Made by a program: the position numbers and the translations under genes
Part shown: positions 1 through 10,641 of the stretch, piece by piece
Numbering within the stretch: the first letter of the stretch is position 1
Layout: every line of letters begins with the position of its first letter
Assembly (NCBI GenBank): GCA_022385805.1
Contig: MU277800.1
Coordinates: 6,959-37,763, forward strand
Reading direction: 5' to 3'
Length of the DNA stretch: 30,805 bases
From: Pilatotrama ljubarskyi
Taxonomy: Eukaryota; Basidiomycota; Agaricomycetes; Polyporales; Polyporaceae
Notes under the pieces: generated by a model
Databases searched by the model: none
Seen by the model: only the letters and a program-made list of their open reading frames with translations
Told to the model about the DNA's origin: nothing

Positions 1-316
1 CCATCGCCAGACTTTGCGTCGTCGCCAGAAGCTGGGTGAAGATAACATTGAGTGTATTGTGCAGTAATTGCATCCTTCTTCACTGGCAGTGAAGTTGCTG
101 TAATACATCCGTGACGTGACTTGCGTGTATGCGAGGGGCATCGTGTGACTTGCTGTGACTTATTACTGTTGACCTCGAACGCCTCCGCCGCCACCGAGGT
201 TGGAGGCTCGAGACTCTCCTCGTCCGGATCGCCACCTCCTGCGAGTCATTGGCACCGAAGGATCCTACTCTAACCGTCATCGACATCGACTATTGAGACT
301 TGTCTGCATCCGATAC
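1..316. other. left-edge region without a recognised gene
   Basis: No coding exon could be supported here. The open frame of the next gene extends back to an ATG at 200, but that N-terminal part is Arg/His-rich and looks like translated leader sequence. The stretch probably holds the promoter and 5' UTR of the gene at 317-949, and perhaps the end of a gene beyond the window. Confidence 0.4.
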
Positions 317-949
317 ATGCGTGGTCCTATGTCCTCTCCCCCACGTCCCACTCATCGCTCTGCTACCCACCGCTTGAGAATCCCGCGCCCCCGTGGCTAC
401 TATCTCGAAACGCCCAAGAGAAAGAGAGCCACCCGGCTCTATGCGGTGGACATCCCGGACGATGTCATCTTCGAGTATGCGGAGGTCTTCTGGAGAATCC
501 ACTTTCCCAACAGACCCAGGCCGACAAAGGAGGAGGATTTCGCCGCAATCAGGCGCACGATTATATCGTTCGCTGCGGAGAGCCTGTACGATGCATACCC
601 TCGTCTGCCTCGCCACACCAAGAAAATCCGCCTCATCACGCGTGGCGAGCAGTACTGGTGGCTTTTCATCTTCAAAGACGACAGCTCGGAAGAACTATGG
701 AATGCAGCTCTCGACCCAGCGGACGTCGCTGGCGCGTTGGAGTATCTCCTCATTCCAGATCGGGAACCCAAGTGGTACGACTTGAGGACGCTGCGAAGGC
801 ATGATCCGGACAGCGCTTGGTGTGCGTATTCTGGTCCAAGCCGTCTGCAGAATGCTTACTTTCGCTTTGAAGGCCGTGGCGCATGCGGCATATGCGCGCA
901 AGGTCCCTCATCGCACCGACAGCTCGTTCTAGCTCAGGAATACCTATAG
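317..949 (+). CDS. hypothetical protein, single exon
   Basis: I do not recognise this protein. The uninterrupted frame encodes about 210 residues from ATG 317; ATGs at 329 and 200 are alternatives, and 317 or 329 is preferred because the upstream part is low-complexity Arg/His sequence. The first 40 residues are basic and Pro/Arg-rich. The remainder looks globular, with aromatic and charged stretches such as FEYAEVFWRIHFPNRPRP and RGEQYWWLFIFKDDSSEELW, and a final Cys pair in GACGICAQG. No signal peptide or membrane segment is visible, and no catalytic motif was found. It is probably a lineage-restricted protein. An upstream exon cannot be excluded. It lies beside a degenerate ATG14 fragment, so this end of the window may be a rearranged region. 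Confidence 0.5.
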   Translation: MRGPMSSPPRPTHRSATHRLRIPRPRGYYLETPKRKRATRLYAVDIPDDVIFEYAEVFWRIHFPNRPRPTKEEDFAAIRRTIISFAAESLYDAYPRLPRHTKKIRLITRGEQYWWLFIFKDDSSEELWNAALDPADVAGALEYLLIPDREPKWYDLRTLRRHDPDSAWCAYSGPSRLQNAYFRFEGRGACGICAQGPSSHRQLVLAQEYL

Positions 950-1685
950 CTATTTAGAGTGCCTCTACTGTTCCACACACCCTGAGCGGACGCGATATAC
1001 AGTGTTATACCTCGCCTCCACCCACCCCACCGTTGTTCCCGCTCGACTTGAGCCAGGTCCTGCAAGCGACGGTACGAGCGAGAAGGAGGCGAGGAAAGCG
1101 GAGCGGATCGTCGAGGAGCACGAAGGCTGGGGACTTGCTCGATGTCTATCGCATCGAGCAATCAAGCTCGCGTACGGCCATACCATCCCACCACTCACCT
1201 CACTTAAGTTACATGCGATCTCGCATTTGCTCACCGCTCGGGATCTCTTCCACACGCAAGGACGGACGGATACACCTGCATATGTACCGGATAACTGCAT
1301 GATGTACGGAATACATACAACTTGCATGATACGAGATGATGCGTGCGCTGGAAGAGAACAGCACGCTCGCGGAGGACGGAAGGTCGGGGGACTCGGAGCT
1401 CCTTGCTGTCAACCTGCATGGCTCGCGTAGAGAGCATCATGTATAGCTGACCGGGATCCATATCGGATGATGCACCGCAGCCCGCAGGGTGTAGGCGCAC
1501 TCTGGAGCCTGACCGACCTCTCGCTGCAGGATATGCTCAAACAGACCACGCGGGAACAGAAAAGGGTATCCTGAACATATTCGCAGTCACAAATCGAACG
1601 TCCTAAAATACAACATACTGACAGGTACTAGATGTAGGATGAAGCAACGGGAACGCGCACTCACACCGAGCACGGCAGAGTCGAA
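950..1685. other. intergenic region containing an ATG14-tail relic
   Basis: The only recognisable content is the ATG14-like relic at about 1010-1330, described separately. The rest, about 1330-1685, is 3' flank of the condensin gene, which ends at 1686 on the minus strand. I see no intact gene here. Confidence 0.5.
1010..1330 (+). pseudogene. degenerate duplicate of the ATG14 3' end and its downstream flank
   Basis: Read on the plus strand, this segment resembles the last about 50 codons of the ATG14 gene at 28175-30132 plus its downstream DNA. Shared peptide pieces are FPLDLSQVLQAT (intact gene FPLDFSQLLQAT), KEARKAERIVEEHEGW (intact KESRKAERIVEEDEGW) and DLLDVYRIE (intact DLLDADLIE). The pieces fall in frame 1, then frame 0, then frame 1, so there are at least two frameshifts. 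The stop codon (TAG in the intact gene) is CAA here. Similarity continues past the stop: TCTCGCATTTGCTC and GGATAC..TG.ATATGTA.CG.ATAA match the intact gene's 3' flank near 27955-28060. No upstream ATG14 exons are present. The copy is therefore a truncated DNA-level duplication, inverted relative to the parent and about 27 kb away. Confidence 0.75.
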
Positions 1686-4600
1686 CTACAAGATATTATC
1701 GACCTCGTCCGCCTCTTCGTCCTCGGACGAGTCCATGATGCTGTCGCGCGTGACGTCCCCGTCCAGCAGGTCGTCGACGTCCGCATCGACGCGGGCCTCT
1801 TGCTTGGCGCGCGAGGATCTGGAAGCCGGGGCTCTGCGGGCGTGCGGCATCAGCCTCTAGAGCAGCAGCGAACTAGAACTGAACACGCCTACCGTCTCGA
1901 GCCGTTCGTCGTCGACTTCGCGACCGGAGTCGCTTCCTCTTCGTCCTCATCGTCCTCATCGTCGTCGTCTGAGCTGATGACGATTGGCTGGAAGGCCTTG
2001 CTGACGGCCTTCTTAGACTTCTCCGCACTGCGTAGGACATCACGATGGTCAACGTCCATGCACTCGTCCAGGTTCCGGTTAGATACGCACGCAGAACGCT
2101 TCGGCACCGCTCGCGTGGGTGCAGGGGCCGGAGACGCCCTCGACGTCTCCGTGCGGGCGTCATCTTCATCGGACTCGTCGTCAGACTGCGAGAGACGGCG
2201 ACGTCTGCGCACCCGAATGGTCAGTAAAAGTGCTCCTTAGCGACATCGCCGCAGACTTACTTCGCTTTGCCCTTCCCATGTCGCGGGGACGGCGGTGGGC
2301 TGCGGTCGCCCGACGTCGCAGCGCTCGTTGTCGTCTCCGTTGCGACGCTCAGAGATCGCCTGCGAGGACAGCAGTTCAGAATAAGCCCCACGCAGAATTT
2401 TCACGAGCAGCGAGCAGCTGACACGCACCGCTTCCGGCCCTTCTTGGGCGGCTCGTCGTCGTCGTAGTTCTCGTCGGGGATGATGTCGTCGAGGAACTCG
2501 AACAGCTCGCGGAGCTCCTCGAGCTTCCGGAACTCGTCCTCGCTGAAGTTCTCGAGCTGGCGCTCGTACTTCTTCGAGAGCGCCGCGTCGAACTTGAGCA
2601 GCGCGTTCTTGGCGGCCGTGTCCCGCGGCGGGCGGCGCTGTGTGGCGCGAGATTGACAGGATAAGCGGTCTCATAGCGGGACGATGAAGAGCATGGAGAC
2701 CTACCGATCGCAGGTTGGAGAGGAGCAGCTTCAGGATGCGGACCTTGTCGTCGTCGACTTCGTCAGGGAGGTAGAGCTTGCCGAGCATCTGGCACAGCGC
2801 CTTCTTGTCCTCCTCTGTCGACAAGCATCCGATCAACATATGCAACGGCCTCGTACAGCGTGGACACTCACTGTCGTAGTCGACGCTGAAGAGCGCCTTG
2901 ACGATGTCCGTCGCCAGGTCGAGATGGATCGGGTCCTTCTCGGCGTCCTTACGCAGGCCCTTCGCCGCGGCCCTGCACGATAACAGTAAACGTCAGTGGT
3001 GTTGCGCAAGAGCGGGGAGTGGGGACGACGCACGCAGCGCGGGTGGGGTCTGTCCAGTCGACGAACATGAGCGCGACCTGTGCGGGGGTGACCATGTCTT
3101 CCTCGCCGTCCCACTCGTGGTACGCCTTCGTGAGGCGCTCGTACAGCGGGATGAAAATCTGCACGCTCTCAGTCAGATGGTGCAGATGATGAGGCTACGG
3201 AAGGTTGACTTGCCTTGCGCATGCGGTTCTGGTTCGCTGCGGACGAGTACGCGTAGACGGGGAAAAAGTACGAGAGGCACTGACGGAGCTCTTGGTTGCT
3301 CGCCGTCTCGGGGGAGATGAACACCAGCACGAGCGTCTGCAATACCTACAAGCCCGCCATGTCAGCCTTCCTACCCTATCTCAACACGATCGAAAGAGCC
3401 ATTCACCCGCTCATCCGTGACCATGCCCGACAGCATGAGCTTCGCGATGCCCATAACAAGCAGGGCCTGCACGCGCTCGAGCTCCTCGGCCTCGAGGAGC
3501 TGGAGGAGGAACTCGATGATCTTCTCGCCGTTCGGGCTGCCGGGCCCGAGGAACGCGCCCTCGTGCACCATGAGGATGTCGAAGATGATCTGGAGGACGC
3601 GGATCTTGAGCACCTCGGGCGCGGTCTGCACCTGGCTCAAGAAGAGCTGGAACGAACTCAGGGCCATGCGCTATGCAAGCCGACAGCGGTCAGTAAAGTG
3701 TGACGGGGGAGGAGGAAGGAGACATACGCGCGCGATGAGGCAGCAGAGGCCCAAGCTGATGAGACCTTTCTCGCGGAGCGCCATCTCGCGCCGCTTGACG
3801 GCGGGGATGATGAGCTCGCCCAGGATCCCCTCCAGCGTGGAGTTCTCCTCGAACGTCTGTGATTACAGGTCAGTGAGCATTCCTGTGTACAAGAGAGATT
3901 ACTTGCGCCGTTGACGCGCTCGAGCATGCCGATGCAAAGGGAGAGGCAGCGGAGGTCGACCGCGTCCATGCGCGCCTTCTCCTCCGGGCTCATCTCCGCG
4001 ACCGGCTTGGGGAGCTGCGCAGGCCTGAGGGGCCTCCGCGGCGAGCCCATCTCCGTCGCGTCGTCGTCCACATCCTCCTTCACTGGTTCGGCCTCGCCCT
4101 CGGCGGGGTCGGCGGGGTCGCGGAGCTCGTGGACGACCTCGACGACGACGCGGATGAGGTCGCGCTCGGAGGGCGAGAGCACGCGGAGGACGTCGAGGCA
4201 GCGCGCGAGGAGCGCCTCAGGGAGGACGTCCTGCGAGAGCATGCCGCGCACGAGCTGGAACATCTTCCGCCGCCCGATCTCGTCGCCGTAGTCTAGGTTC
4301 AGCGCGAGGCGGAGCATCTCGCCGATGGCGAACTCCTGGTCTAATCGGGCTTCTTCGCGGCGCGCGCGCTCGTCTTCGTCGTGGGAGAGCATGGTCAGGG
4401 CGCGCGCGGCGTCCTCTTCAACGTGCGCGACGAGGGCGTTGTAGGCGTCTTGGATCCGGAAGGCGAGCGCGGTGACGACGGGGAGGGTGGTGTCGATCTT
4501 GTGCGTGTCGTCCTTGGCGATGCACTTGTCGATGAAGACGCGCGCGAGGAAGGCGCGCTCGGGCGTGATGGACGTCCAGTAGTCCTCTGGTGAATGTCAG

Positions 4601-5928
4601 CATGGTCTGTTGCAGGAGGGGAAGGAGACGCACCTTCGAACTCGATGTGCTGGTAGATATCCACACGGTTCTCTAGGACGGCTGAGAGTGCGTCTTCCGC
4701 GATCGTGTCTTCAGTCAAATCAAACAGCTTCAGGAATGCGATCATATCCTCGATGACACCCTCGGACTTGACGCCGTCCTCCTTCTTGGCCGCATCCGAC
4801 CTCACGACATCGACCCACGCCCCGAGCAACTTGCACGCGGCAGCCTTGACGGGCTCTTCGCGGTCGCCGAGACCGTTCCGGACGATGAGCTCGCGCTGGG
4901 CAATGGACAGGGCACGTGGGTGCGTGAAGCCGACGGTGGAGGCGGCGGCGGGGGTGCGGTCCTTGGGGAGGCAGTACTTTTCGAGGACGCTGGTGTAGAC
5001 GAGCTTGCGGATGGAGGCGTCGACGTCGCGCGTGCGTGCGAGGAGCGCGGGGAGGGTCTGGGGGTTTGGGGGGATGTTGAGGAGGGCTGCGCGGCGGACG
5101 TCCCTGGAGAGACCGGGGGTTAGCGGGTGCAGTGTGGGGCGAGAGGAGACTTACGGGGAGGTGTCGTAGGCCATGGCGTCGAGGATGGTATCGAGGATGC
5201 TGGGCTCGCCCTGTGCGAGCTCTGATGGGTCTTCGGAGTAGGATAGTTTGGAGAGGGCGATGACGGCCTGGGTGCGGACGGTGGGCTCTTTGTCGTTGAG
5301 ACGGGCGAGGAGGGTCGCTCGAAGGTCGGTGTAGAGATCCTCGCTGTGGGGAACGTGAGTGGCGTGGGCACATGTACTGGACGGGACATACTCAATCTCG
5401 CCGAGGTGTGAGATGGTGTCTGCGATGCACTGGATGACGCGGAAGCGGACGACCTTGTCCTTTGCGGTGCAGCCCTTGAGGAGGAACTTGACAAAGTGGG
5501 AGAGGAAACGTTCGGAGGTGGTCTCGTCGTCTTCCGGGAGTTTGTTCTTTGTACGTTCCTCGAGGTCTTGATGGTGTTAGAGGTGGGATAGTGAAGGGAG
5601 AGATGGACGTACTCTTGTCTGTGATGAACTTGGTGTAGCCTGCGGTGAACTTGACGATCCTGTCTGCGACGGTGGTGCCCTTCTTGAGGGGGAGCACGCG
5701 GATGATCATGTCGTGGAAGAGATCCTCGAAGGCGCGTTCGCCGGTGAGCTTGAGGCTCTTTCCGTTGTCGACGGGCTGGGTGATGGCAGCTGCATGGGAG
5801 TGGAGTTTGTAGAGGGCGACGAAGTTCTTCTGGTGGCTAGCGGCGGTGGACTGGGCCTGGTCAAATATTTGTGGGAGAGCGTCGTTGAGGGAGTCGAGGT
5901 CAAAGGGGGCAGGTGCGCGCGCGGGCAT
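1686..5928 (-). CDS. YCG1: condensin complex subunit 3 (CAP-G / Ycg1 / Cnd3), HEAT-repeat protein
   Basis: Non-SMC HEAT subunit of condensin, which with the kleisin forms the DNA-binding part of the complex that compacts mitotic chromosomes in the nucleus. Exons on the minus strand: 5928-5613, 5566-5392, 5343-5155, 5103-4634, 4586-3907, 3856-3728, 3670-3407, 3336-3214, 3158-3034, 2972-2872, 2814-2705, 2637-2429, 2359-2261, 2204-1893, 1854-1686. They total 3471 bp, or 1156 residues. Family signals are DRIVKFTAGYTKFI (about 90-103), KDKVVRFRVIQCIAD (about 140), PDVRRAALLNIPP (about 227-239), YWTSITPERAFLARVF (about 385-400) and FFPVYAYSSAANQNRMRK (about 765-782). The last about 200 residues are a disordered tail with Arg/Ser stretches and an acidic run (SSDDDDEDDEDEEE, near 1080). 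Introns 5 and 8 need GC donors, and the last intron is only 38 bp. It is divergent from the RING gene, with 213 bp between start codons. Confidence 0.93.
3159..3213 (-). other. GC-AG intron 8 of the condensin gene
   Basis: Exon 8 ends ...NQNRMRK at codon AAG (3214), followed directly by GCAAGT. Exon 9 starts ATTTTC (IFIPLYERLTKAY) after GTGCAG. The alternative GT four bases downstream breaks the frame. AAG|GCAAGT is a near-ideal GC donor. Length is 55 bp. Confidence 0.78.
3857..3906 (-). other. GC-AG intron 5 of the condensin gene
   Basis: The conserved protein reads ...MLERVNG|TFEENSTLEG..., which requires exon 5 to end at GGC (3907) and exon 6 to begin at ACG (3856). The intron then starts GCAAGT, the usual GC-donor consensus, and ends TCACAG. 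The nearby GT donor (one base into the next codon) would put exon 6 out of frame. Length is 50 bp. Confidence 0.75.
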
Positions 5929-6141
5929 CGTGGGCGAGGAGGAGGACGAGGAGGAGAAGGCGGTTGAGGAACGGACCGAGACGCGTCGCGTGACGCGTGG
6001 GGCACGTGGGCGTGTGGTGTGACAGCCTCGTGACGTCCGCGAGTGGACCGCGTTGCAGTGGCTGCTGCGAGTGCGAGCGACGCACAGCAGCGACGAGATG
6101 GACGAGTTCTTGTTCTGCCCTCGCATGTCGTCCGCACAGAC
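5929..6141. promoter_or_regulatory. shared divergent promoter region (condensin / RING gene)
   Basis: The 213 bp separate the start codons of the two divergently transcribed genes, so both promoters and both 5' leaders must lie here or overlap the first exons. No clear TATA box is visible. The stretch is rich in GACGTC/CACGTG-like GC motifs (for example GGCACGTGGGC near 6001), and no particular binding factor is assigned. Confidence 0.5.
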
Positions 6142-9100
6142 ATGTCTTCTTCACCCGACTCCCGCAGACTCCAGCCCCTCGCCCACCCCCCCCCCCCCCC
6201 CGCCCCCGCCGTCGACGACCCCGTCCAGGTCGCCCCCTATCTCACCCACGTCCTCGCCCACCACGGCCAGCTCACCCTCATCCCGCCCCAGAACGCGGGG
6301 AGGATCAGAAAGTCCAGGTCAAAGAAGAAGCGGCTGCCCTCCGCACGAGACAGGAGAATAGACGACGACGAGCCCCGCTTTACCACCGCCGTCCCCGCCT
6401 CCTCCTCTCGCAAGCTCCATCCTGCCCCCGCCCACATTCGCACCCGCAAGCATGCCATCTCCGCCCCGTCCCCCGCCACGCCCACTACGCCTCGCAGATA
6501 CGATCCTGTTCCAGACGGTGCGTATCGCCTACTGTCGCTTAGTGCCAGTCTAACATGCGTCCAATGCAGACCAGTCTATCCCAGACTACCCGCCGCCCTC
6601 CTTCGAAGACGCCATCGCATCTCCTCCTGTACTACCCAACGTCGCACAGGCACCCTCGTCCCACAACGCTGCCACCCCATCCAATCTGGACGCTCCTGCG
6701 CCTTCCCAGCACCCCTACGCTCATGCTGCTGCTTCCATGTCCTCTGCCACAATTCTCTCCTCCACCACTGCCTACCCGCAGTCTCCAGCAGTCTCCCAGC
6801 TCTCCCTAGCAAGAACGCTCGACCACTATGAGCCATCCCACCCGCTCTCTCCTACGCCCGCCACGTCGACCACCACCCTTCTCTCCCCGACAACCTCCGC
6901 TTCCCCCTCTACCGCCCTCTCTGAAATGTCCCTCCTCCGCCCACCACGAACCAGACCAGTTCAGCCCTCTCCTCTCTCCCAGGCGGCCTCCCGACCCAGT
7001 CCTCCTAGTCTCACCTCCCCCTCAACGACAACTCTCCTTTCCCCTGCCGTAGCCGTAGCCACCCGCCACTCTCCCAGCCGTTCCCAGCTGAGCCTCGCGC
7101 GCATACAGCCATCCCCTCGCCCGCCCTCCCCAGATCCATCCCTTGAGCTCGAGAGCTCCCTAGTAGAGCCTCTTAGCCCTCCTGCATCCCCGCACCCGCA
7201 CTACCGCGCATCTATGGCCACCGTCTCCGACGTCGTCGAGGAGCTCTCCTTCGAGCCCTACCAGCGCTGGTCTGCCGACCGCCGCCTCGGCCTTTCGCTC
7301 GAACAGCGCGTCCAGCGCGAGTTCGAGCGTAGGAACACCAAGGAGGCCAAGGAGGCCTTCGGGATCCTGCCTCGCGCCCCCGGCCCGGCGCAAGACGGAC
7401 AGAACGCGACCCCGAGCTCGTCGGGCACGACCCCGAGCAGCTCCATGCCTTCGACGCCTCCTGGGAGCCCGAGCCCGTACGCCCGCCGCTGCTCGCATTG
7501 CGGATCCGTCCGCCCGAGGGATTGCGGAGACACGCAAACGATAGACGAGCACAGCGACGAGGACGAGGAGGAAGAGAGAGACTCGGAGGACGAAGAGGAA
7601 GACGCGCGCTTTGCCGCTGCCGCCGCCGCGCGCCGCAGCAGCCCCCTGCTTCCACGCGCCGCCGGCAAGTCGCCCTACTTGCATCCACACTCTGCGAGGA
7701 ACCCGAAAACGCGTGCGCGGTTTGCGTCGCACTCGCCCGAGCCGGGTGCTGTGGGAGGCGCGGGGACGGGGAGCCCGCCCGCGTCGCCGCTCTCCCCCAG
7801 CATGTCCATCTTCAAAATGCCGAGCGCGTGGGCGAGCACCGTCACGCTCTCGATCACGAATGCCTTGGGCCCGCACAAGCACTCGTCCTCTTCGTCGTCC
7901 CAGGCCGGGTCGAGCTCGAGCTTCGGAGCGACGTCGGGCTCTCCGCCCGGTGGGGGCGCGTCGTTGAAGCGGAAGGAGAGCTTTGGCGTGAAGCGCCTCT
8001 TTGGCACCCTCAAAGGCAAGGAACGAGAACGCGAGCGCGAGTACGCGCAGCTCTCCCACTCCCACCCGCCGCCCACGGCCTCGGTATCCTCCTCGGACTC
8101 GTCCACCGAGTCCGTCGACGGCTGGGAGGTCGTCACGAGCAGCCCGAGCGAGACCGCGAGCGCGCACTCGCAGTTGCACTCACCCAGTACGGGCCCGACG
8201 TCGCCCGCGCGGTCCACCCCTACGTCCGCGGAGGCGTCGTCGCCGACGTCCGAGAGCGCGCGCCATGCGGCGTTTCTGAATCGCCCGGTGAGGCATCGGT
8301 CGCCTGCGAGCCCGACGAGTCCGACGTCGCCCTTGTCTTCGCCCAGCCCTGCGTCGCCCTCTCCCGCGTCGCCTGTCTCTCCGTACGCTTCAACGTCCAC
8401 GATGGCAATGCCGGCCGCCGCGACGCGTCCGTACCTCCCCGAGAAGAATCCGCTGAGGCTGATGGCCAGCGCGAACCATCTCCGACAGACGCACGCTCAC
8501 GCGCAAGCCCTCGCGCTGGATTCGCCTGTGACGCCCACCGCGCATTCGCCGCTGTCGAGCACTCCGAGGACGTTGAGGCCGTCGCCGTCTGTTATCTGGA
8601 AGGCGCCTGCAAGCGCGGGAGCAAATGGAGCGGCGCAGGGGATGGGCGGAATGGGTGGGTTGGGAGGCCAGAACTCGCCTGGGCAGCGGTCGCCTTTATC
8701 GCAGGCGTCTTACCAGCCGCAGCCGCAAGCTCAGCCTCAGCCTCAGCCCCAGCCTTCAATTCAGCCTCAACGGAAACCTATCCCACCGCCCATCCAGTTC
8801 CAGCAGCCCCCGCAGCCTCCCGCAGGACCGCGCGCGTCCCCCACTGTACCTGCCTTCCCCGTTAATATGCGTGCACCAGACACGCCCGTGCAGCCTCCCA
8901 GGAGGAACGCTACTCTGCGCGAGTCGGCGCCCGCTCTCTCTGTCTCGAGCCCTGGCAGCCCGTCTCCGCCTGCAGCTCCTCTACGGAGGAGGCGCGCCAT
9001 TACTCCTCCGCCTACACATCGTCGAGTGATGCTCGCGTGCGATACCGCGTCTGCCATCCCACCGGCGCACGAGGTGGAAGCGGAGGCAGGCGCAGGGACT

Positions 9101-10337
9101 GGCGTAGGAGAGATCGGCGAGCCCGCCTGCGTTCCTGAGAGGCTCTCGATCGAGCAGCTCATCGCTCGCGACACCGTCCCCGCCTCCCCGCCGCACGTCC
9201 AGCTTCACACACAGAGCCAGACGAGGAGCCCGACGCCCACGACTCCTTCCCGCTCGGCGTTCGTCGTGCCTCCTACTCCTGTAACGCCTGGATCGACACC
9301 GACCACGCCGACGTTTGCAGGTGCAGGTGCAGGTGCGGGCGGGAGTGGGAGTCAGCATTATCGGGGAAGGCCGCTGCCGCAAGTCCCTACGGAGCGTGAG
9401 GTTTCGGAGGCGCAGGTTGAGGCTCAGGCGCCGGTGAAGAGGGTCCCGGATGGGACACCTGTGAATCGGGTGCCGGAGACGAGCGGGACAGTGGAGGGGA
9501 TTCCTCCGCCTCCGCCGCTCCCTCTGCCTATGATTGGAGAGTCTTCTCATATAGCTGTGGATGCAACGACTCCTGCGCAAGTGCAAGTGCCTTCTCCTGT
9601 CGTGGATGCCGCGTCCCCATCGCAGATGGCGCGCTCGGACTCTGGCGACAGCATTCTTGAGGATTCGCGTGCCGCCGAGGAGGGTCCTCGCGCGGAGTTC
9701 TTGCAGATCACGGATCTGGACCTCCTCGCGTCACGCTTGGTCGAGGGGGACCAGGATGGGAGGAACTACGAGGTGTGATCTTTTTCCTTCGGAGCCGAGT
9801 ATGGCCATGGACCTCACTGACGTGCATGTAGGATCTGCTCCTTGTCTCCGAGATTATCGGTCCCGCACCCGCTCCCGAGGCTTCTACCGCAGTGACGAAA
9901 GTCCAGGCCATCCCGCATCCCTCGGAGAAGGCGACGGTGCCGTACATCGGCACGGTCGAGGTGCAGCGGCGGCGCGTGCTCAAAGACGGGCGGGTGAAGC
10001 TCAAGCTGTCCTTGCTGGGCGTTCCAGTGGACCGCTGTGGGGTGTGTCTGTCGCAGTTCAGGAGGGAGGAGAGGGGAGCGTTGACCCCTGTGTGTCGGCA
10101 TTCGTGAGTGTCTCGATTGGTTTTGTTTCACTTTCGACATGTTGTCCTGTCCGCGTCTTCGTGTCTTTTTCCACTTTGACCGTGGAGGTCGCGATCGTTG
10201 AGCTTGATCCTCCGTTTCGCAGCAATGTGCCAAGTACTGAACGTGCACATAGATTCCACGAGGCGTGTCTCCGTCGCTGGTTGCGCACCGCCGGGGTATG
10301 CCCGATCTGCCGCATGGTCCTCTCCATGGACGACTGA
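6142..10337 (+). CDS. large Ser/Pro-rich protein with C-terminal RING-H2 finger, probable E3 ubiquitin ligase
   Basis: Exons 6142-6517, 6570-9772, 9832-10103 and 10253-10337 total 3936 bp, or 1311 residues. The C-terminus is a canonical RING-H2 (C3H2C3): C1262-x2-C1265, C1281-x-H1283, H1286-x2-C1289, C1300-x2-C1303. It probably recruits an E2 and ubiquitinates substrates; this role is inferred from the domain alone. The first about 1190 residues are mostly disordered, rich in Ser, Pro and Thr with many SP/TP sites. Landmarks are PDYPPPSFEDAI (about 130), which is PY-motif-like but lacks the Tyr; an acidic tract DEDEEEERDSEDEEEDA followed by an Ala run; KEREREREYAQ; and a QPQPQ repeat. No membrane segment is seen. 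Exon 1 contains a run of 16 C. The last intron has a second in-frame acceptor. A start at 6043 is in frame but falls within the divergent promoter, so 6142 is preferred. Confidence 0.85.
6186..6201 (+). repeat. C16 mononucleotide run within RING-gene exon 1
   Basis: Sixteen consecutive C bases encode part of a Pro stretch about 45 bp after the start codon. The reading frame is open through the run with this exact length. Any one- or two-base change would shift the frame for the rest of the protein. Confidence 0.9.
10104..10252 (+). other. last intron of the RING gene with two in-frame acceptors
   Basis: The donor GTGAGT is at 10104. The acceptor CACATAG (ending 10252) gives the canonical CRHSFHEAC spacing. 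The upstream acceptor TTTCGCAG (ending 10222) has the better pyrimidine context and is exactly 30 bp away. Using it would insert ten in-frame residues (NVPSTERAHR) between zinc ligands H1283 and H1286. Confidence 0.65.
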
Positions 10338-10641
10338 GGACTACCCGAAACGCTTTCTACATCTTCTCATATTGCTCTCGCTTTCTTGTCCTTCATCTCT
10401 CAGGATCTGTTACTCGGAACTGTAGCGTTATGCTGTATTATACTCTCCCTCATGTTGTACCCTCTGCTGTAGAATTGTGCCGACTTGGAGAGGCGTCCGC
10501 AGGCGGACTTGCACTGCTGGAGGATCGCCAAAATGTCATTCACGACGCCTGTAATGGCTCTGCCTCCTAGTATTCTCGTTGTCTGCTACAATCGGTCGAC
10601 TCTCCGGTGACATCCATCCGCGCTCGTAACTCCAGTGCGCC
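10338..10641. other. convergent intergenic region
   Basis: This is the 3' flank shared by the RING gene (+) and the small secreted-protein gene (-). It presumably holds both 3' UTRs. Nothing further is seen. Confidence 0.5.

Noticed and set aside
1010..1330. Retrotransposed (processed) copy of ATG14
   Set aside because: Similarity continues into DNA beyond the stop codon without a poly(A) tract, and no upstream exon is joined, so intron loss cannot be assessed and a DNA duplication fits better.
7160..8865. Long open frames opposite to and overlapping exon 2 of the RING gene (up to 455 residues)
   Set aside because: They are Arg/Ala-rich shadow frames produced by GC-rich, stop-poor sequence. 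They lack domains and cover a well-supported exon.
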